The notes under the pieces: model-generated
What the model saw: the letters and a program-made list of their open reading frames with translations, nothing else
What the model was told of the DNA's origin: nothing
Databases searched by the model: none
In this document: piece after piece, positions 16,303 through 24,103 of the stretch
How positions within the stretch are numbered: the first letter of the stretch is position 1
How the letters are laid out: every line of letters starts with the position of its first letter
Program-made: the position numbers and the translations under genes
DNA from: Clostridia bacterium
GTDB lineage: Bacteria; Bacillota; Clostridia; Oscillospirales; Acutalibacteraceae
Reading direction: 5' to 3'
Length of the DNA: 64,000 nt
NCBI GenBank assembly: GCA_017521125.1
Contig: JAFXDV010000015.1
Location: forward strand, 1 to 64,000

Positions 16303-17640
16303 TTAAAGCGGAATATTTGAATGTTTCTTACTAAGTGTTGTTACACGCTTAGAAGAAAGTAATGTTAAAGAAGAAATAAGCTTAGCAGCAGTCTGTTCAG
16401 GCTCGATTATATCATTAACATATCCTTTAGCAGCGGCATTGAATGGGGAGCAAGCAACAGTTTTATACTCTTCCTCTAATGTCTTGCGATCTTCTCCTGC
16501 CTCAAGTCTATCTTTATAAGAGAACTGAACTGCAGTCATAGGTTCTAAGTTGCCGATAACACTTTGTGGCCAAGCATAAACTAAATCAGGATTTGATGCT
16601 GAGGATACAAAAGCAATGTAGGCCGCACCAATAGCGTTTCCTGTAATTATTGAAATCTTAGCAGTTGTTGCCTCGCTATACGCACTTGTTAGCATCGAAA
16701 CTGCTTTTACGCTGCTTCCCTTTTCACATTCCTCAGTAATGTTAAGTCCGTTAGAATCAACAAAGGTAATAATTGGGAGAGAAAAGGCATCGCAAAGTCT
16801 TACGAAGTGAGCCGCTTTCTTTGCAGCGCAGGAACAGAAGTATCCGTCAGTTTCCTTTGAGGTTGTCTTTACAACGCCAACTGCGGCACCACCTATACGA
16901 GCAAAGCCTGTAACGATTGATTTACCACTTTCCTTATTAAGTTCTAAAAAGCTATTGCAATCTACTGTTCCAAGCATAGCATCATCAGATGCACAAGCAG
17001 GTAAATAATCTGCGAAAAGAGGCTCAGACAAATTATTTGAAGGAAGGTATGATAGAACATCCACCACCATCTGCATAGCTTGTGAATCATCTTCGGCAAA
17101 AAGGGTTGCGCTACCAGTTTCTTCTGAACTACTTGTTATATAAAATTCCGAGTCTTTTTCTAATATGATAACATCTGAAAGACTTGCTAAAACTGCGGCA
17201 CTTCCTACGCAGGTTCCTGCGATTACAGAAATCTGAGGAACTACACCTGAAAGATTTCCAGCCGCCTTGATAATAGAGCCGTACGCCTCAAGAGCATCTA
17301 CGCCCTCATTGATATGTGCGCCAAAGGAATCAAAAATACCAACAACTGCGCATCCTGTTTTTAAAGCCATATCGTAAATATGGTTAATTTTAGAGGCTTG
17401 TACCTTACCCATCGCACCCTTATTTACATCAATGCTCTGAGCAAATGCATAAGTAGGAAGTCCGTTAACTTCGCCAAATGCGGTAACAACCTCACATTCA
17501 TCGTCTTCGTTCTTTAAGAAGCGGTCAACCTCGTTATATGTTCCGTTATCAAAAAGCATAGCAAGACGCTTTCTAGCCTTTGAATCAGAAAGGTTAGACA
17601 CTTCATTTTCAAATCTTTCTGTACTATTAGAAATACTCAT
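16303..17640 (-). CDS. acyl-CoA carboxyltransferase subunit (MmdA/PccB/12S-like)
   Basis: This 445-residue protein of the crotonase-fold carboxyltransferase family uses carboxybiotin with an acyl-CoA such as propionyl- or acetyl-CoA. The two halves each show the family pattern: FDSFGAHINEGVDALEAYGSI with GTCVGSAAVLASLSD in the first, and FVDSNGLN, ITGNAIGAAYIAF and VYAWPQSVIGNLEP in the second. It is about 60 residues shorter than typical MmdA/PccB and fairly divergent, mainly through gaps between motifs. AGGAGG lies 6 nt before the ATG at 17640, so the open frame back to 17760 is not used. It heads the three-gene set with its own promoter. The acyl-CoA substrate cannot be read from the sequence. 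Confidence 0.88.
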   Translation of the reverse strand: MSISNSTERFENEVSNLSDSKARKRLAMLFDNGTYNEVDRFLKNEDDECEVVTAFGEVNGLPTYAFAQSIDVNKGAMGKVQASKINHIYDMALKTGCAVVGIFDSFGAHINEGVDALEAYGSIIKAAGNLSGVVPQISVIAGTCVGSAAVLASLSDVIILEKDSEFYITSSSEETGSATLFAEDDSQAMQMVVDVLSYLPSNNLSEPLFADYLPACASDDAMLGTVDCNSFLELNKESGKSIVTGFARIGGAAVGVVKTTSKETDGYFCSCAAKKAAHFVRLCDAFSLPIITFVDSNGLNITEECEKGSSVKAVSMLTSAYSEATTAKISIITGNAIGAAYIAFVSSASNPDLVYAWPQSVIGNLEPMTAVQFSYKDRLEAGEDRKTLEEEYKTVACSPFNAAAKGYVNDIIEPEQTAAKLISSLTLLSSKRVTTLSKKHSNIPL

Positions 17641-17677
17641 TTTTGTCCTCCTAAATGAAAATTTTCCAACTTCCACC

Positions 17678-17705
17678 ATTTTATAGTATATCATTTGATT
17701 GTCAA
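17678..17705 (-). promoter_or_regulatory. promoter of the carboxyltransferase operon
   Basis: TTGACA (17700-17705) and TAAAAT (17678-17683) on the minus strand, 16 bp apart, about 40 nt before the ATG at 17640. Confidence 0.72.
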
Positions 17706-17743
17706 ATAAACAAGTAGTTTTTTTAGTTTTGTTATTAAAAATA

Positions 17744-17772
17744 AAAAAACAAGGCAACAAGCCTTGTTTTTT
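17744..17772. terminator. bidirectional terminator after rluB
   Basis: A 12-bp stem (17744-17755 with 17761-17772) and a 5-nt loop, with runs of A on one side and T on the other. It ends the rluB transcript just before the carboxyltransferase promoter. Confidence 0.85.
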
Positions 17773-17784
17773 GTGGAAATCTTT

Positions 17785-18531
17785 CTATTTTTGCTTTTTT
17801 GAAGAAGAAATATTTGTCAGTCTGCTAAGTTCTCTTTCGTTAAGCTCACGCCACTTACCCTGTCCTAACATACCGAGTTTTACTCCTGCAATTTCTGTAC
17901 GTTTAAGTCTTAGCACCTCAAGGCCGGTAACCTCGCACATCTTTCTGATTTGTCTGTTTCTACCCTCATGGATGATAAAATTAAGTACTGTACGGTCAGG
18001 CTTTCTTTCAATTACAAAAACATCACAAGGCAATGTCATTCTTCCGTCACCGTCAATATCTACGCCACTACAAAGAGTGTTAAGATGTTCTTCATCTACT
18101 TTTCCTTTTACGGTTACACGATAGGTTTTATTAACGTGAGAAGAAGGATGGGTTAGTTTATTTGCAAGTTCACCGTCGTTTGTTAAAAACAACAAACCTT
18201 CAGAATTCCTATCAAGACGGCCTACAGGAAAAACCTTTACAGGAACATCCTTCACTAACTGAGCAACACATTTTCTATCCTGCTCATCACTCATCGTAGT
18301 AATAAAACCTCTCGGTTTATGAAGCATGATATACATTTTTTCGTTATTTGCTATTACAGGCTTACCTTTTACGGTAACCTTATCACGAATAGGGTTAACC
18401 TTATCCCCTATTATTGCAACTCTTCCGTTAACCTTTACCTTTCCCTGTTCAATCAGTTCTTCTGATTTTCTTCTGGAAGCTATGCCTGATTCAGAAAGAA
18501 ATTTTTGAAGCCTTATTCTATTATCCTTCAT
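17785..18531 (-). CDS. rluB: 23S rRNA pseudouridine synthase, RluB/RsuA family
   Basis: This 248-residue protein has an N-terminal S4 RNA-binding domain (IRLQKFLSESGIASRRKSEELI, 2-60) and a pseudouridine synthase domain. The catalytic-aspartate motif is VGRLDRNSEGLLFLTNDG, and the C-terminal block is HEGRNRQIRKMCEVTG. It isomerises a uridine in large-subunit rRNA. I choose ATG 18531 because GGAG lies 6 nt before it; the in-frame ATG at 18543 overlaps the upstream stop region without a ribosome site. It follows the D,D-carboxypeptidase gene by 15 bp, as in many clostridia. The exact uridine is taken from the family name only. Confidence 0.93.
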   Translation of the reverse strand: MKDNRIRLQKFLSESGIASRRKSEELIEQGKVKVNGRVAIIGDKVNPIRDKVTVKGKPVIANNEKMYIMLHKPRGFITTMSDEQDRKCVAQLVKDVPVKVFPVGRLDRNSEGLLFLTNDGELANKLTHPSSHVNKTYRVTVKGKVDEEHLNTLCSGVDIDGDGRMTLPCDVFVIERKPDRTVLNFIIHEGRNRQIRKMCEVTGLEVLRLKRTEIAGVKLGMLGQGKWRELNERELSRLTNISSSKKQK

Positions 18532-18546
18532 TTTATTCTCCATTCA

Positions 18547-19671
18547 TTAAACGTTAATCATTATCTTTATAAAAACTTTTAATACTTTATCAAAAAAAGT
18601 TTCTTTTGGATTTTCAAGCAATTGCACGTCCTCTGCAGAGGTAATATCAATTTTTTTAATAATTTTATCTTCAAAATACACATCTACGTAACCAACTGTT
18701 TTTCCGCAATCGACAGGCGCAAAATAGTATTCCGGCAGGTTAATTTTATAGGATATTTTGGAAGCATTTTCCGGTTTAACATATGTATCGAAACTGTCAC
18801 AGGCGAGTTTGATTCTTTCTTTATTCCCACTTAAAATATTTAAATAATCTACACCTTCAAAGTTGTGGGTAGTTTTCTCTATACAGGCAAATCCTAAGTC
18901 TAATAAATTTTTGTGATCTTGCCAATCGTTTTTATCGTTAAGTGTTACAACGACAATCTGTGTACCATCTCTCTCGGCAGCCGTAACAAGGCATCTTCCT
19001 GATTTTTTTGTAAAACCTGTTTTTACTCCAACTAAACCGTTATAACTTTTGAGCAATTTGTTGTGATTGGTAAGCGTCCGTTGATATGGCGGATTGCCAT
19101 AACACAGTCTAGCCGTATAGCTTGAAGCCGCCTTTTTAAACTCTTCATTTTTAAGCGCATATGCCGCAAGAAGTGCTAAGTCATGTGCGGTTGTAAAATG
19201 CCCTTCGGCATCAAGTCCTGAAGGCGTCACAAAATGAGTGTTATTTAAGTTAAGTTCTTTCGCCTTTTCATTCATAATATCGGCAAACTTTTGAACTGAA
19301 CCACCTATTGAAATAGCCGTTGTATTTGCAGCATCATTTCCCGATGCAAGCAACATTCCGTAGAGCAAATCGTGATATGTAACCCTATCTCCAACAAGAA
19401 GCCCCATTGAAGAGCCCTCTACAGTTACCATTTCCTTAGTACAAGAAATCTCTTTAGATAAATCTTCCTGCTCAGCAAGAATTAAAGCAGTCATAATCTT
19501 TGTTGTACTAGCCATTGGCAGACGCTCGTTGGCGTTGTGTTCATAAATAACTTCGCCTGTTATTCCGTTTATTACAATAGCAGCTTTTGCAGAAGTATCA
19601 GTTGCATAAACACTAACACTTAATAAAACAAATAACAGGCAGATTAAAATCAATATTTTAAAAGCTTTAAT
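18547..19671 (-). CDS. D-alanyl-D-alanine carboxypeptidase (DacF/PBP5 family)
   Basis: This secreted or membrane-anchored serine peptidase (S11) trims the terminal D-Ala from peptidoglycan stem peptides. The penicillin-binding motifs are all present: STTK (Ser55-Lys58), LASGNDAA for the second element, and VKTGFTKKSG for the KTG box. A PBP5 C-terminal beta domain and a short amphipathic tail follow. With the start at 19671 the N-terminus reads KAFK plus a hydrophobic stretch ending SVYA, a good signal peptide. That start is ATT, 8 nt after AGGGG. The other candidate, TTG at 19653, has no ribosome site and would lose the positive charges. The gerW neighbour suggests a sporulation-stage role like DacF, which is inference. 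Confidence 0.9.
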   Translation of the reverse strand: MKAFKILILICLLFVLLSVSVYATDTSAKAAIVINGITGEVIYEHNANERLPMASTTKIMTALILAEQEDLSKEISCTKEMVTVEGSSMGLLVGDRVTYHDLLYGMLLASGNDAANTTAISIGGSVQKFADIMNEKAKELNLNNTHFVTPSGLDAEGHFTTAHDLALLAAYALKNEEFKKAASSYTARLCYGNPPYQRTLTNHNKLLKSYNGLVGVKTGFTKKSGRCLVTAAERDGTQIVVVTLNDKNDWQDHKNLLDLGFACIEKTTHNFEGVDYLNILSGNKERIKLACDSFDTYVKPENASKISYKINLPEYYFAPVDCGKTVGYVDVYFEDKIIKKIDITSAEDVQLLENPKETFFDKVLKVFIKIMINV

Positions 19672-19681
19672 AAAATCAACC

Positions 19682-19706
19682 CCTGTCAGTTAATTTTACT
19701 GACAGG
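19682..19706 (-). promoter_or_regulatory. hairpin that pairs the carboxypeptidase ribosome site
   Basis: A 9-bp perfect inverted repeat (19682-19690 and 19698-19706, 7-nt loop) lies between gerW and the carboxypeptidase gene. On the minus strand its 3' arm runs into ACAGGGG, the Shine-Dalgarno sequence, and a T-rich tract follows. It may be a weak terminator for gerW, a translational brake, or both. Confidence 0.6.
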
Positions 19707-19715
19707 CCCTGAATA

Positions 19716-20090
19716 TTATTCTTCAATTACAGTCTTTTTTTCAAAGACCTCCTTGAATTTCTTTATGAGTTCAGGAGAAGATTCAATAATTTTCTCAACA
19801 GCAGTTTGTTCATTATTTACTTGTAGCATTTTTACACTACCACCGTTAATACAAATGAAAGCGATAGGTGAAACGGTTACCCCTGCTCCTCCGCCTCCGC
19901 CAAAAACGGGGCTTTGTTTTGTTGGGAAGTCAGAGCCGCCTGTCGCAAGACCAAATGACACCTTTGAAACAGGTATCAAAGTAACTTCTCCAACAGTTAT
20001 AGGAGTTCCGATGATGGTATCAGCATCAACTAACGCCTTTAAATTATCCATTGTAATATTCATAATTCCTTCAATATTGCGTTCACTCAT
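19716..20090 (-). CDS. ytfJ: sporulation protein GerW (YtfJ)
   Basis: This 124-residue protein matches the GerW/YtfJ family: DADTIIGTPITVGEVTLIPVSKVSFG, the glycine run FGGGGGAGVTVSP, and an acidic helical C-terminus. In Bacillus it is made in the forespore and is needed for normal germination. Its start overlaps the DUF2953 stop codon by 4 nt (ATGA), so the two are translationally coupled. The pairing of DUF2953 (ytfI) with ytfJ is conserved. The low-complexity glycine stretch is usual for the family. Confidence 0.94.
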   Translation of the reverse strand: MSERNIEGIMNITMDNLKALVDADTIIGTPITVGEVTLIPVSKVSFGLATGGSDFPTKQSPVFGGGGGAGVTVSPIAFICINGGSVKMLQVNNEQTAVEKIIESSPELIKKFKEVFEKKTVIEE

Positions 20091-20677
20091 TTTGACTTAA
20101 CTCCTATTCTTAAATATAAAATATCCAAAACTGATGATACTGCGAATCTGATTAAATAAATTATCCTGACATACAATAAAAAGGATAGATTGTAGTTAGT
20201 GTCATTACCACTGAAATCAGAATAAACCGATATGCTTTCAGGTTTAAAATTAACACATTTGCTAAGGAAGGTAGATAGCGGATAAACTGCCGAACAAATC
20301 TTCCCATATTTAATTGCGGTATCTGCCGCCTCAGAACCTGCAACAACAATATTAAAATTAAAATTCTTTAAAGTTGTGTGCTTCAATAATTTTGCAAATT
20401 TTGAAAGTACGCTCTTTAGAATATTAACAAGAGTTACAAGTTTATCATAATTGTTGGTTTGATTTGTAATTTTGGTAATTGTGGAGTGAACATCGTTCTT
20501 TTCTTTAACCGCTTTTTCTGCTTCTTTCTTTATATTACTATCAAAAGTATAAATGTTAAAAAATAAAAATTTAACTTTTATTAAAAAACTTTCTGATGCA
20601 ACTACGAAAACCTTAAGCGGAGATAAAACTAATAAAAGAAATATTGCAAGTATAATTCCAACAACTACTAACCACAA
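20087..20677 (-). CDS. DUF2953 protein (YtfI-like)
   Basis: This 196-residue protein has a hydrophobic N-terminal anchor (residues 1-22), a charged middle, and the family pattern near the C-terminus (AGSEAADTAIKYGKICSAVYPL, then a final hydrophobic helix). DUF2953 proteins sit immediately upstream of ytfJ in many spore formers. Their function is unknown, and a role with GerW in the forespore is guesswork. The start is TTG at 20677 with AGGTGA 7 nt upstream. It is 50 bp after scpB and overlaps ytfJ by 4 nt. Confidence 0.85.
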   Translation of the reverse strand: MWLVVVGIILAIFLLLVLSPLKVFVVASESFLIKVKFLFFNIYTFDSNIKKEAEKAVKEKNDVHSTITKITNQTNNYDKLVTLVNILKSVLSKFAKLLKHTTLKNFNFNIVVAGSEAADTAIKYGKICSAVYPLSTFLSKCVNFKPESISVYSDFSGNDTNYNLSFLLYVRIIYLIRFAVSSVLDILYLRIGVKSK

Positions 20678-20727
20678 AACAGTTTCACCTCAACAATTAT
20701 TTCCAAAATATTAAAAATTATGTATTA

Positions 20728-21276
20728 TTACTCTTTTACCTCTAATTGTTCAACATAATCTGCTTCTTTGTTTGGTAAGGCAGGAAGCTCGTCCAACGAA
20801 GATAGAGAAAAACATCTAAGAAAATTCTTGGTTGTTCCGTAAAGAAGAGGTCTGCCAGGCAGTTCTAATCGTCCTCTCTCCTCAATTAACTCTTTTTCAA
20901 CAAGAGAGGAAATTACACCTGTACAATCAACTCCTCTTACCTGTTCTACAAAAGACTTGGTAACAGGCTGATTATATGCGATTACTGCCAAAACCTCAAA
21001 AGCCGCATTTGATAGTGGAACACGTCTTTTTAGATCAAGTGCAGTTTTTACAGCTGTTGCAAATTCTGATTTTGTAGCTAACTGGTAAGAATCGTCTAAA
21101 CGAAGAACCTGAAAACCTAAATCCGCCTTTTCAATGTGAGAAATTACCTCTCCCATTAGCTTGTCGGTTTCTTTCTTAGATATTTCAAAAACCTCAGACA
21201 AACGCTGAGTAGAAACGCTTTCGCCGCTAGCAAACAAAACTGCCTCGGCGGCTTTTATCATTTCGGACTTGTCCAT
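20728..21276 (-). CDS. scpB: segregation and condensation protein ScpB
   Basis: ScpB forms a dimer that binds the kleisin ScpA and so regulates SMC on the chromosome. The 182 residues contain two winged-helix domains, with family blocks AAEAVLFASGESVS at the N-terminus, LSNAAFEVLAVIAYNQPVTK and VRGVDCTGVISSLVEKELIEERGR in the second, and RPLLYGTTKNFL near the end. Its ATG shares one base with the scpA stop codon (TAATG), so the two are coupled. The smc gene itself lies at 35015-38593. Confidence 0.96.
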   Translation of the reverse strand: MDKSEMIKAAEAVLFASGESVSTQRLSEVFEISKKETDKLMGEVISHIEKADLGFQVLRLDDSYQLATKSEFATAVKTALDLKRRVPLSNAAFEVLAVIAYNQPVTKSFVEQVRGVDCTGVISSLVEKELIEERGRLELPGRPLLYGTTKNFLRCFSLSSLDELPALPNKEADYVEQLEVKE

Positions 21277-21992
21277 TAATCTTTTTTCTCCCTTATAAGC
21301 TGAATTTCGGCATTATCGTCATCACCGTGAATTTTAACTCTGTTGGCCTTGGCAAGTTCTAAGACCGCTAAAAATGTTGCAACTATCTCAGAACGTTCGT
21401 TTGCAGACATATACAAGTGACTCAGTTTTTTTCTTCCTTTTCCCCATAGATTTCTGAGGACAAAAATAATTTTTGTGGAAACCGAATATATCTTTCTTGC
21501 AACAATTTTAGTAAACGCCTTCGTGGGCGGTGGTAATTTTCTTTCAGCTCTACCCATTGCTGTTATGTAGGCATTAAAAATTTCCTCTTTTTCGTGAACA
21601 ATCTCATAAGTTTTGTCAAGTTCCACAGTTTCCTGTTGCCTTACAAATGTATCGAAGCCCTTTGTCATTTTAGAAAAGGTTTCGGCCACCATTTTGCACA
21701 TTTGGTACTCCAAAAGTTCGCCTGTAAGTTCCTTCTTTAATTCTTCAACCTCTTCGTGACGAGGTAATAAGCTTACAGTTTTAATATAAATAAGGCGTGA
21801 CGCCATTTCTAAAAACTCACTGGCTACATCCATCTCGTTTTCCTTCATATAGGAAATCTGATTAAGATATTGCTCAATAAGAACAGAAAGCTTTATATCA
21901 TAAATATTAAGTTTATTTTTGGAAATAAGCTGCAGAAGGAGATCAAGAGGTCCCTCAAAGTTCTCCATCTTATAAATTAATTGATTATCCAT
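21276..21992 (-). CDS. scpA: segregation and condensation protein ScpA
   Basis: ScpA is the kleisin that bridges the SMC heads. The 238 residues begin with the signature MENFEGPLDLLLQLI and DIKLSVLIEQYL. EFLEMASRLIYIKTVSLLP follows, and a C-terminal winged-helix segment (SEIVATFLAVLELAKANRVKI) ends the protein. AAGGAG lies just before the ATG. It overlaps scpB by one base and follows the M50 protease gene by 9 bp, so the M50-scpA-scpB-DUF2953-ytfJ genes probably form one transcript. Confidence 0.96.
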   Translation of the reverse strand: MDNQLIYKMENFEGPLDLLLQLISKNKLNIYDIKLSVLIEQYLNQISYMKENEMDVASEFLEMASRLIYIKTVSLLPRHEEVEELKKELTGELLEYQMCKMVAETFSKMTKGFDTFVRQQETVELDKTYEIVHEKEEIFNAYITAMGRAERKLPPPTKAFTKIVARKIYSVSTKIIFVLRNLWGKGRKKLSHLYMSANERSEIVATFLAVLELAKANRVKIHGDDDNAEIQLIREKKD

Positions 21993-22001
21993 AATTCTCC
22001 T

Positions 22002-22682
22002 TTAAAATCTGGAAAATAATAAAGATGCTAATTCTAACATTCCCGAAAGGGTTATATTTGATATTCTTGAAACTAGTCCTATTCTTGATTCCAAGAAAAT
22101 AACTCCCAAAATAATAATTGTAAAATATCTTTCATATCTCATAAGCGTATAATAATACTTATTTGGAAGTATTGCTGTGAGCACTCGAGAACCATCAAAG
22201 GGCGGAATAGGTATAAGGTTAAAGAATGCTAAATAACAGTTTATCTGTGCAATATAAGAAAAGAATACAATAAACAACATTGCAGAGTCGCCGATGAAGG
22301 TCAGTAATGCCACACGTATTAAAACACAAACAAACGCAATAATGAGATTAGCAATTGGACCCGCAAGGGCGATTAGCATCATATCTCTTTTAGGGTTGTT
22401 AAGATTTCTTCCATTTATTTGAACCGGTTTTGCCCAACCAAAGCCAAAAAGAACAATACATAAGGCTCCCATATAATCAATATGATTAAAGGGGTTAAGA
22501 GAAAGTCTGCCGGTATATTTAGGTGTTGGATCCCCAAGCTTTGTACCAATGAGCGCATGAGCATACTCGTGAATTGGCATTGTGAGGAAAACAACTGCAA
22601 GAGATGCAAGAACACTAATTATAATACTTGAAAAGGAAATATTTCCTCCTGAAAACGCATTAATAATTACATTGAATAACAA
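22002..22682 (-). CDS. site-2 protease-like M50 metallopeptidase
   Basis: This 226-residue polytopic membrane protein shows the M50 zinc motif MPIHEYAHAL (HExxH) in an N-terminal helix. The conserved FNLIPIPPFDGSRVL motif, which supplies the third ligand, lies in a later helix. ALAGPIANLIIAF between them is also typical. There is no PDZ domain and the length fits the short YwhC/YdjP-like group often found before scpA. It may cleave membrane segments, but no substrate is known. Although M50 enzymes include SpoIVFB, the absence of a CBS domain and of spoIVFA argues against that identity. The start is TTG at 22682, with only a weak ribosome site. Confidence 0.88.
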   Translation of the reverse strand: MLFNVIINAFSGGNISFSSIIISVLASLAVVFLTMPIHEYAHALIGTKLGDPTPKYTGRLSLNPFNHIDYMGALCIVLFGFGWAKPVQINGRNLNNPKRDMMLIALAGPIANLIIAFVCVLIRVALLTFIGDSAMLFIVFFSYIAQINCYLAFFNLIPIPPFDGSRVLTAILPNKYYYTLMRYERYFTIIILGVIFLESRIGLVSRISNITLSGMLELASLLFSRF

Positions 22683-22756
22683 AACACTACACTCACTTTA
22701 CTTTAAAATATCCCCTTTTATCATATTATACACAAAACTTAACAGAAAAACAAGAA

Positions 22757-22781
22757 AAATCAGGGAGAATTTCCCTGATTT
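22757..22781 (-). terminator. terminator after the amidase gene
   Basis: A 10-bp stem (22757-22766 and 22772-22781, 5-nt loop) overlaps the amidase stop codon. On the minus strand a T-rich run follows. Confidence 0.8.
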
Positions 22782-23523
22782 ATTTTACATATTGACTACT
22801 TACGTAGCCTGTCGTTCCATTATAGCTAATTAAAAGCCAATCAATTAAATTAGCATACACCTCTAAAGTTGCACCATTTGGTGCAGAACCAATTACCGTG
22901 CTGTAAATATCCGGTCTTTCTCTTATATTCAAATTGCCACCGTTTGTGGCAACCGTAACACTATAGGTAGGTCCGTTAGGCACATTAAAAGGTATATCAA
23001 AATAGTCGGTCAGTGAAAGAACAAGATTCCGTGCAATAGCATCAATATTATTTTTTATCCAGATTGCATCCTCAACGTTGTCGTGATATGCAACCTCAAT
23101 TAAAACTGCAGGAGCATTTGTTCTCCTAACTTCTCCTAAGCTTGTGGTTGGTACGGTTCTCACTCTGTCCGGTTCAGGATAAATTAGTTTAAAATTGTTT
23201 GCAAAGATTTCTGCAGCATACTGACTTCTTGTACTATATGGATAATAGTAGACCTCTGTGCCCTTGGCACTTCCCGCAACGCCTCCTGATGCGTTGGAAT
23301 GTATGGCTAAATGAAAATCAACGTTTGATTGGTTCGATTGAGTTATTGAAGATGCAGCCGTCATTTGAGGTGTATTGCGAATATACTGAATTCCAGATGC
23401 GTTAAGATAAGGTATCATTGCATCGGCAATTAAATTCATATATTCTTCTTCGGTGCCGCCATTTACAAACTGATTAAACTCTTGGGTCGATGGACTTAAA
23501 TATATTTTTGGAATAAAAATCAC
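22780..23523 (-). CDS. N-acetylmuramoyl-L-alanine amidase with SH3 domain
   Basis: This 247-residue protein has an amidase_3 catalytic domain that cuts the bond between muramic acid and the stem peptide. It begins with KIYLSPSTQE, has the zinc-ligand block DFHLAIHSNASG (His75), and catalytic Glu143 in LIEVAYHDN. A bacterial SH3 domain fills residues 185-247 and probably binds cell wall. There is no signal peptide, as in several spore or phage-like lysins of this type. The longest start is GTG at 23523. An ATT at 23514 is better placed relative to AAGGTG (6 nt) and gives the family-like N-terminus MPKIYLSPS. It is unrelated to the truncated amidase at 3974, which had a membrane anchor. Confidence 0.88.
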   Translation of the reverse strand: MIFIPKIYLSPSTQEFNQFVNGGTEEEYMNLIADAMIPYLNASGIQYIRNTPQMTAASSITQSNQSNVDFHLAIHSNASGGVAGSAKGTEVYYYPYSTRSQYAAEIFANNFKLIYPEPDRVRTVPTTSLGEVRRTNAPAVLIEVAYHDNVEDAIWIKNNIDAIARNLVLSLTDYFDIPFNVPNGPTYSVTVATNGGNLNIRERPDIYSTVIGSAPNGATLEVYANLIDWLLISYNGTTGYVSSQYVK

Positions 23524-23555
23524 CTTCTCTATGTATCCTATGCACAGAGAAGGTG
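23521..23555 (-). promoter_or_regulatory. hairpin overlapping the amidase ribosome site
   Basis: A 10-bp perfect inverted repeat (23521-23530 and 23546-23555, 15-nt loop) lies between the unknown gene at 23561 and the amidase. On the minus strand the 3' arm AGAGAAGGTG is also the only good Shine-Dalgarno sequence for the amidase, and T-rich sequence follows. It may be a terminator for the upstream gene, a translational control element, or both. Confidence 0.6.
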
Positions 23556-23560
23556 TTTGG

Positions 23561-24103
23561 TTATTTATTATTAAAAATCTTGTCTACTGTTCGTTCAATA
23601 ATAGAAGAAAACCAACAGTATAGAACCTCGCCAAGTTCCTGATATATGGGGTCGCCGTCGTGAGAGCATAGCATAGCAAAGGTCTGCCCCATCCGTCTTT
23701 CAACCTCACTACCCCTACGATACGCTAAATAGTAAAAAGAAAAGGCGCCTGTATCCGAAGTGTACTTATAAAGCTCGGTTGAAGTGTTTTTTACAGTTTT
23801 CAGAAAACTTTTTTGAGCAATTCCTGCCACCGCTTCATTTTTTAAATGCTTATCAAAACTTACGGTAACCGTGAAAGAAAGCAGTAAAAGACGTTGAATT
23901 ATCATATTGTTATCCGGCTCTTCCACCGCATTAGGATAAGCATCTGAAGCCTTGCAAAACTCAAGGGCAACAATCTCTCCAAGTTTTTTGGCAGAGTTAA
24001 CTATCTCTTTTGGAATCTCTGATTCTTTTATAGCAGATGAACTATTTTGTTTAACAGACAAAGACGGCTTATTACCTGCAATTTTAATATCCTCATCAAA
24101 CAT
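23561..24103 (-). CDS. unknown protein, 180 residues
   Basis: I do not recognise this protein. The first 35 residues are polar and probably disordered. The remainder looks helical, with aromatic-rich stretches (GAFSFYYLAYRRGSE and LYCWFSSIIERTVDKIF) but no convincing membrane segment or signal peptide. It has only four cysteine/histidine residues of note and no catalytic motif. GGGTG lies at good distance before the ATG. It abuts the TSCPD gene (adjacent bases 24103/24104) and probably shares the dnaG-rpoD transcript. Base composition is like its neighbours, so it looks native. It may be a lineage-specific family of Clostridia. Confidence 0.75.
   Translation of the reverse strand: MFDEDIKIAGNKPSLSVKQNSSSAIKESEIPKEIVNSAKKLGEIVALEFCKASDAYPNAVEEPDNNMIIQRLLLLSFTVTVSFDKHLKNEAVAGIAQKSFLKTVKNTSTELYKYTSDTGAFSFYYLAYRRGSEVERRMGQTFAMLCSHDGDPIYQELGEVLYCWFSSIIERTVDKIFNNK

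Noticed and set aside
17699..18124. 141-codon plus-strand frame opposite rluB
   Set aside because: It crosses the rluB terminator and the N-terminus reads through promoter sequence; no homology pattern.
22002..22682. M50 protease considered as SpoIVFB, the pro-sigma-K protease, because a BofA-like gene is present
   Set aside because: It lacks a CBS domain and spoIVFA is not adjacent; the scpA neighbourhood and size fit the general short site-2 protease group.
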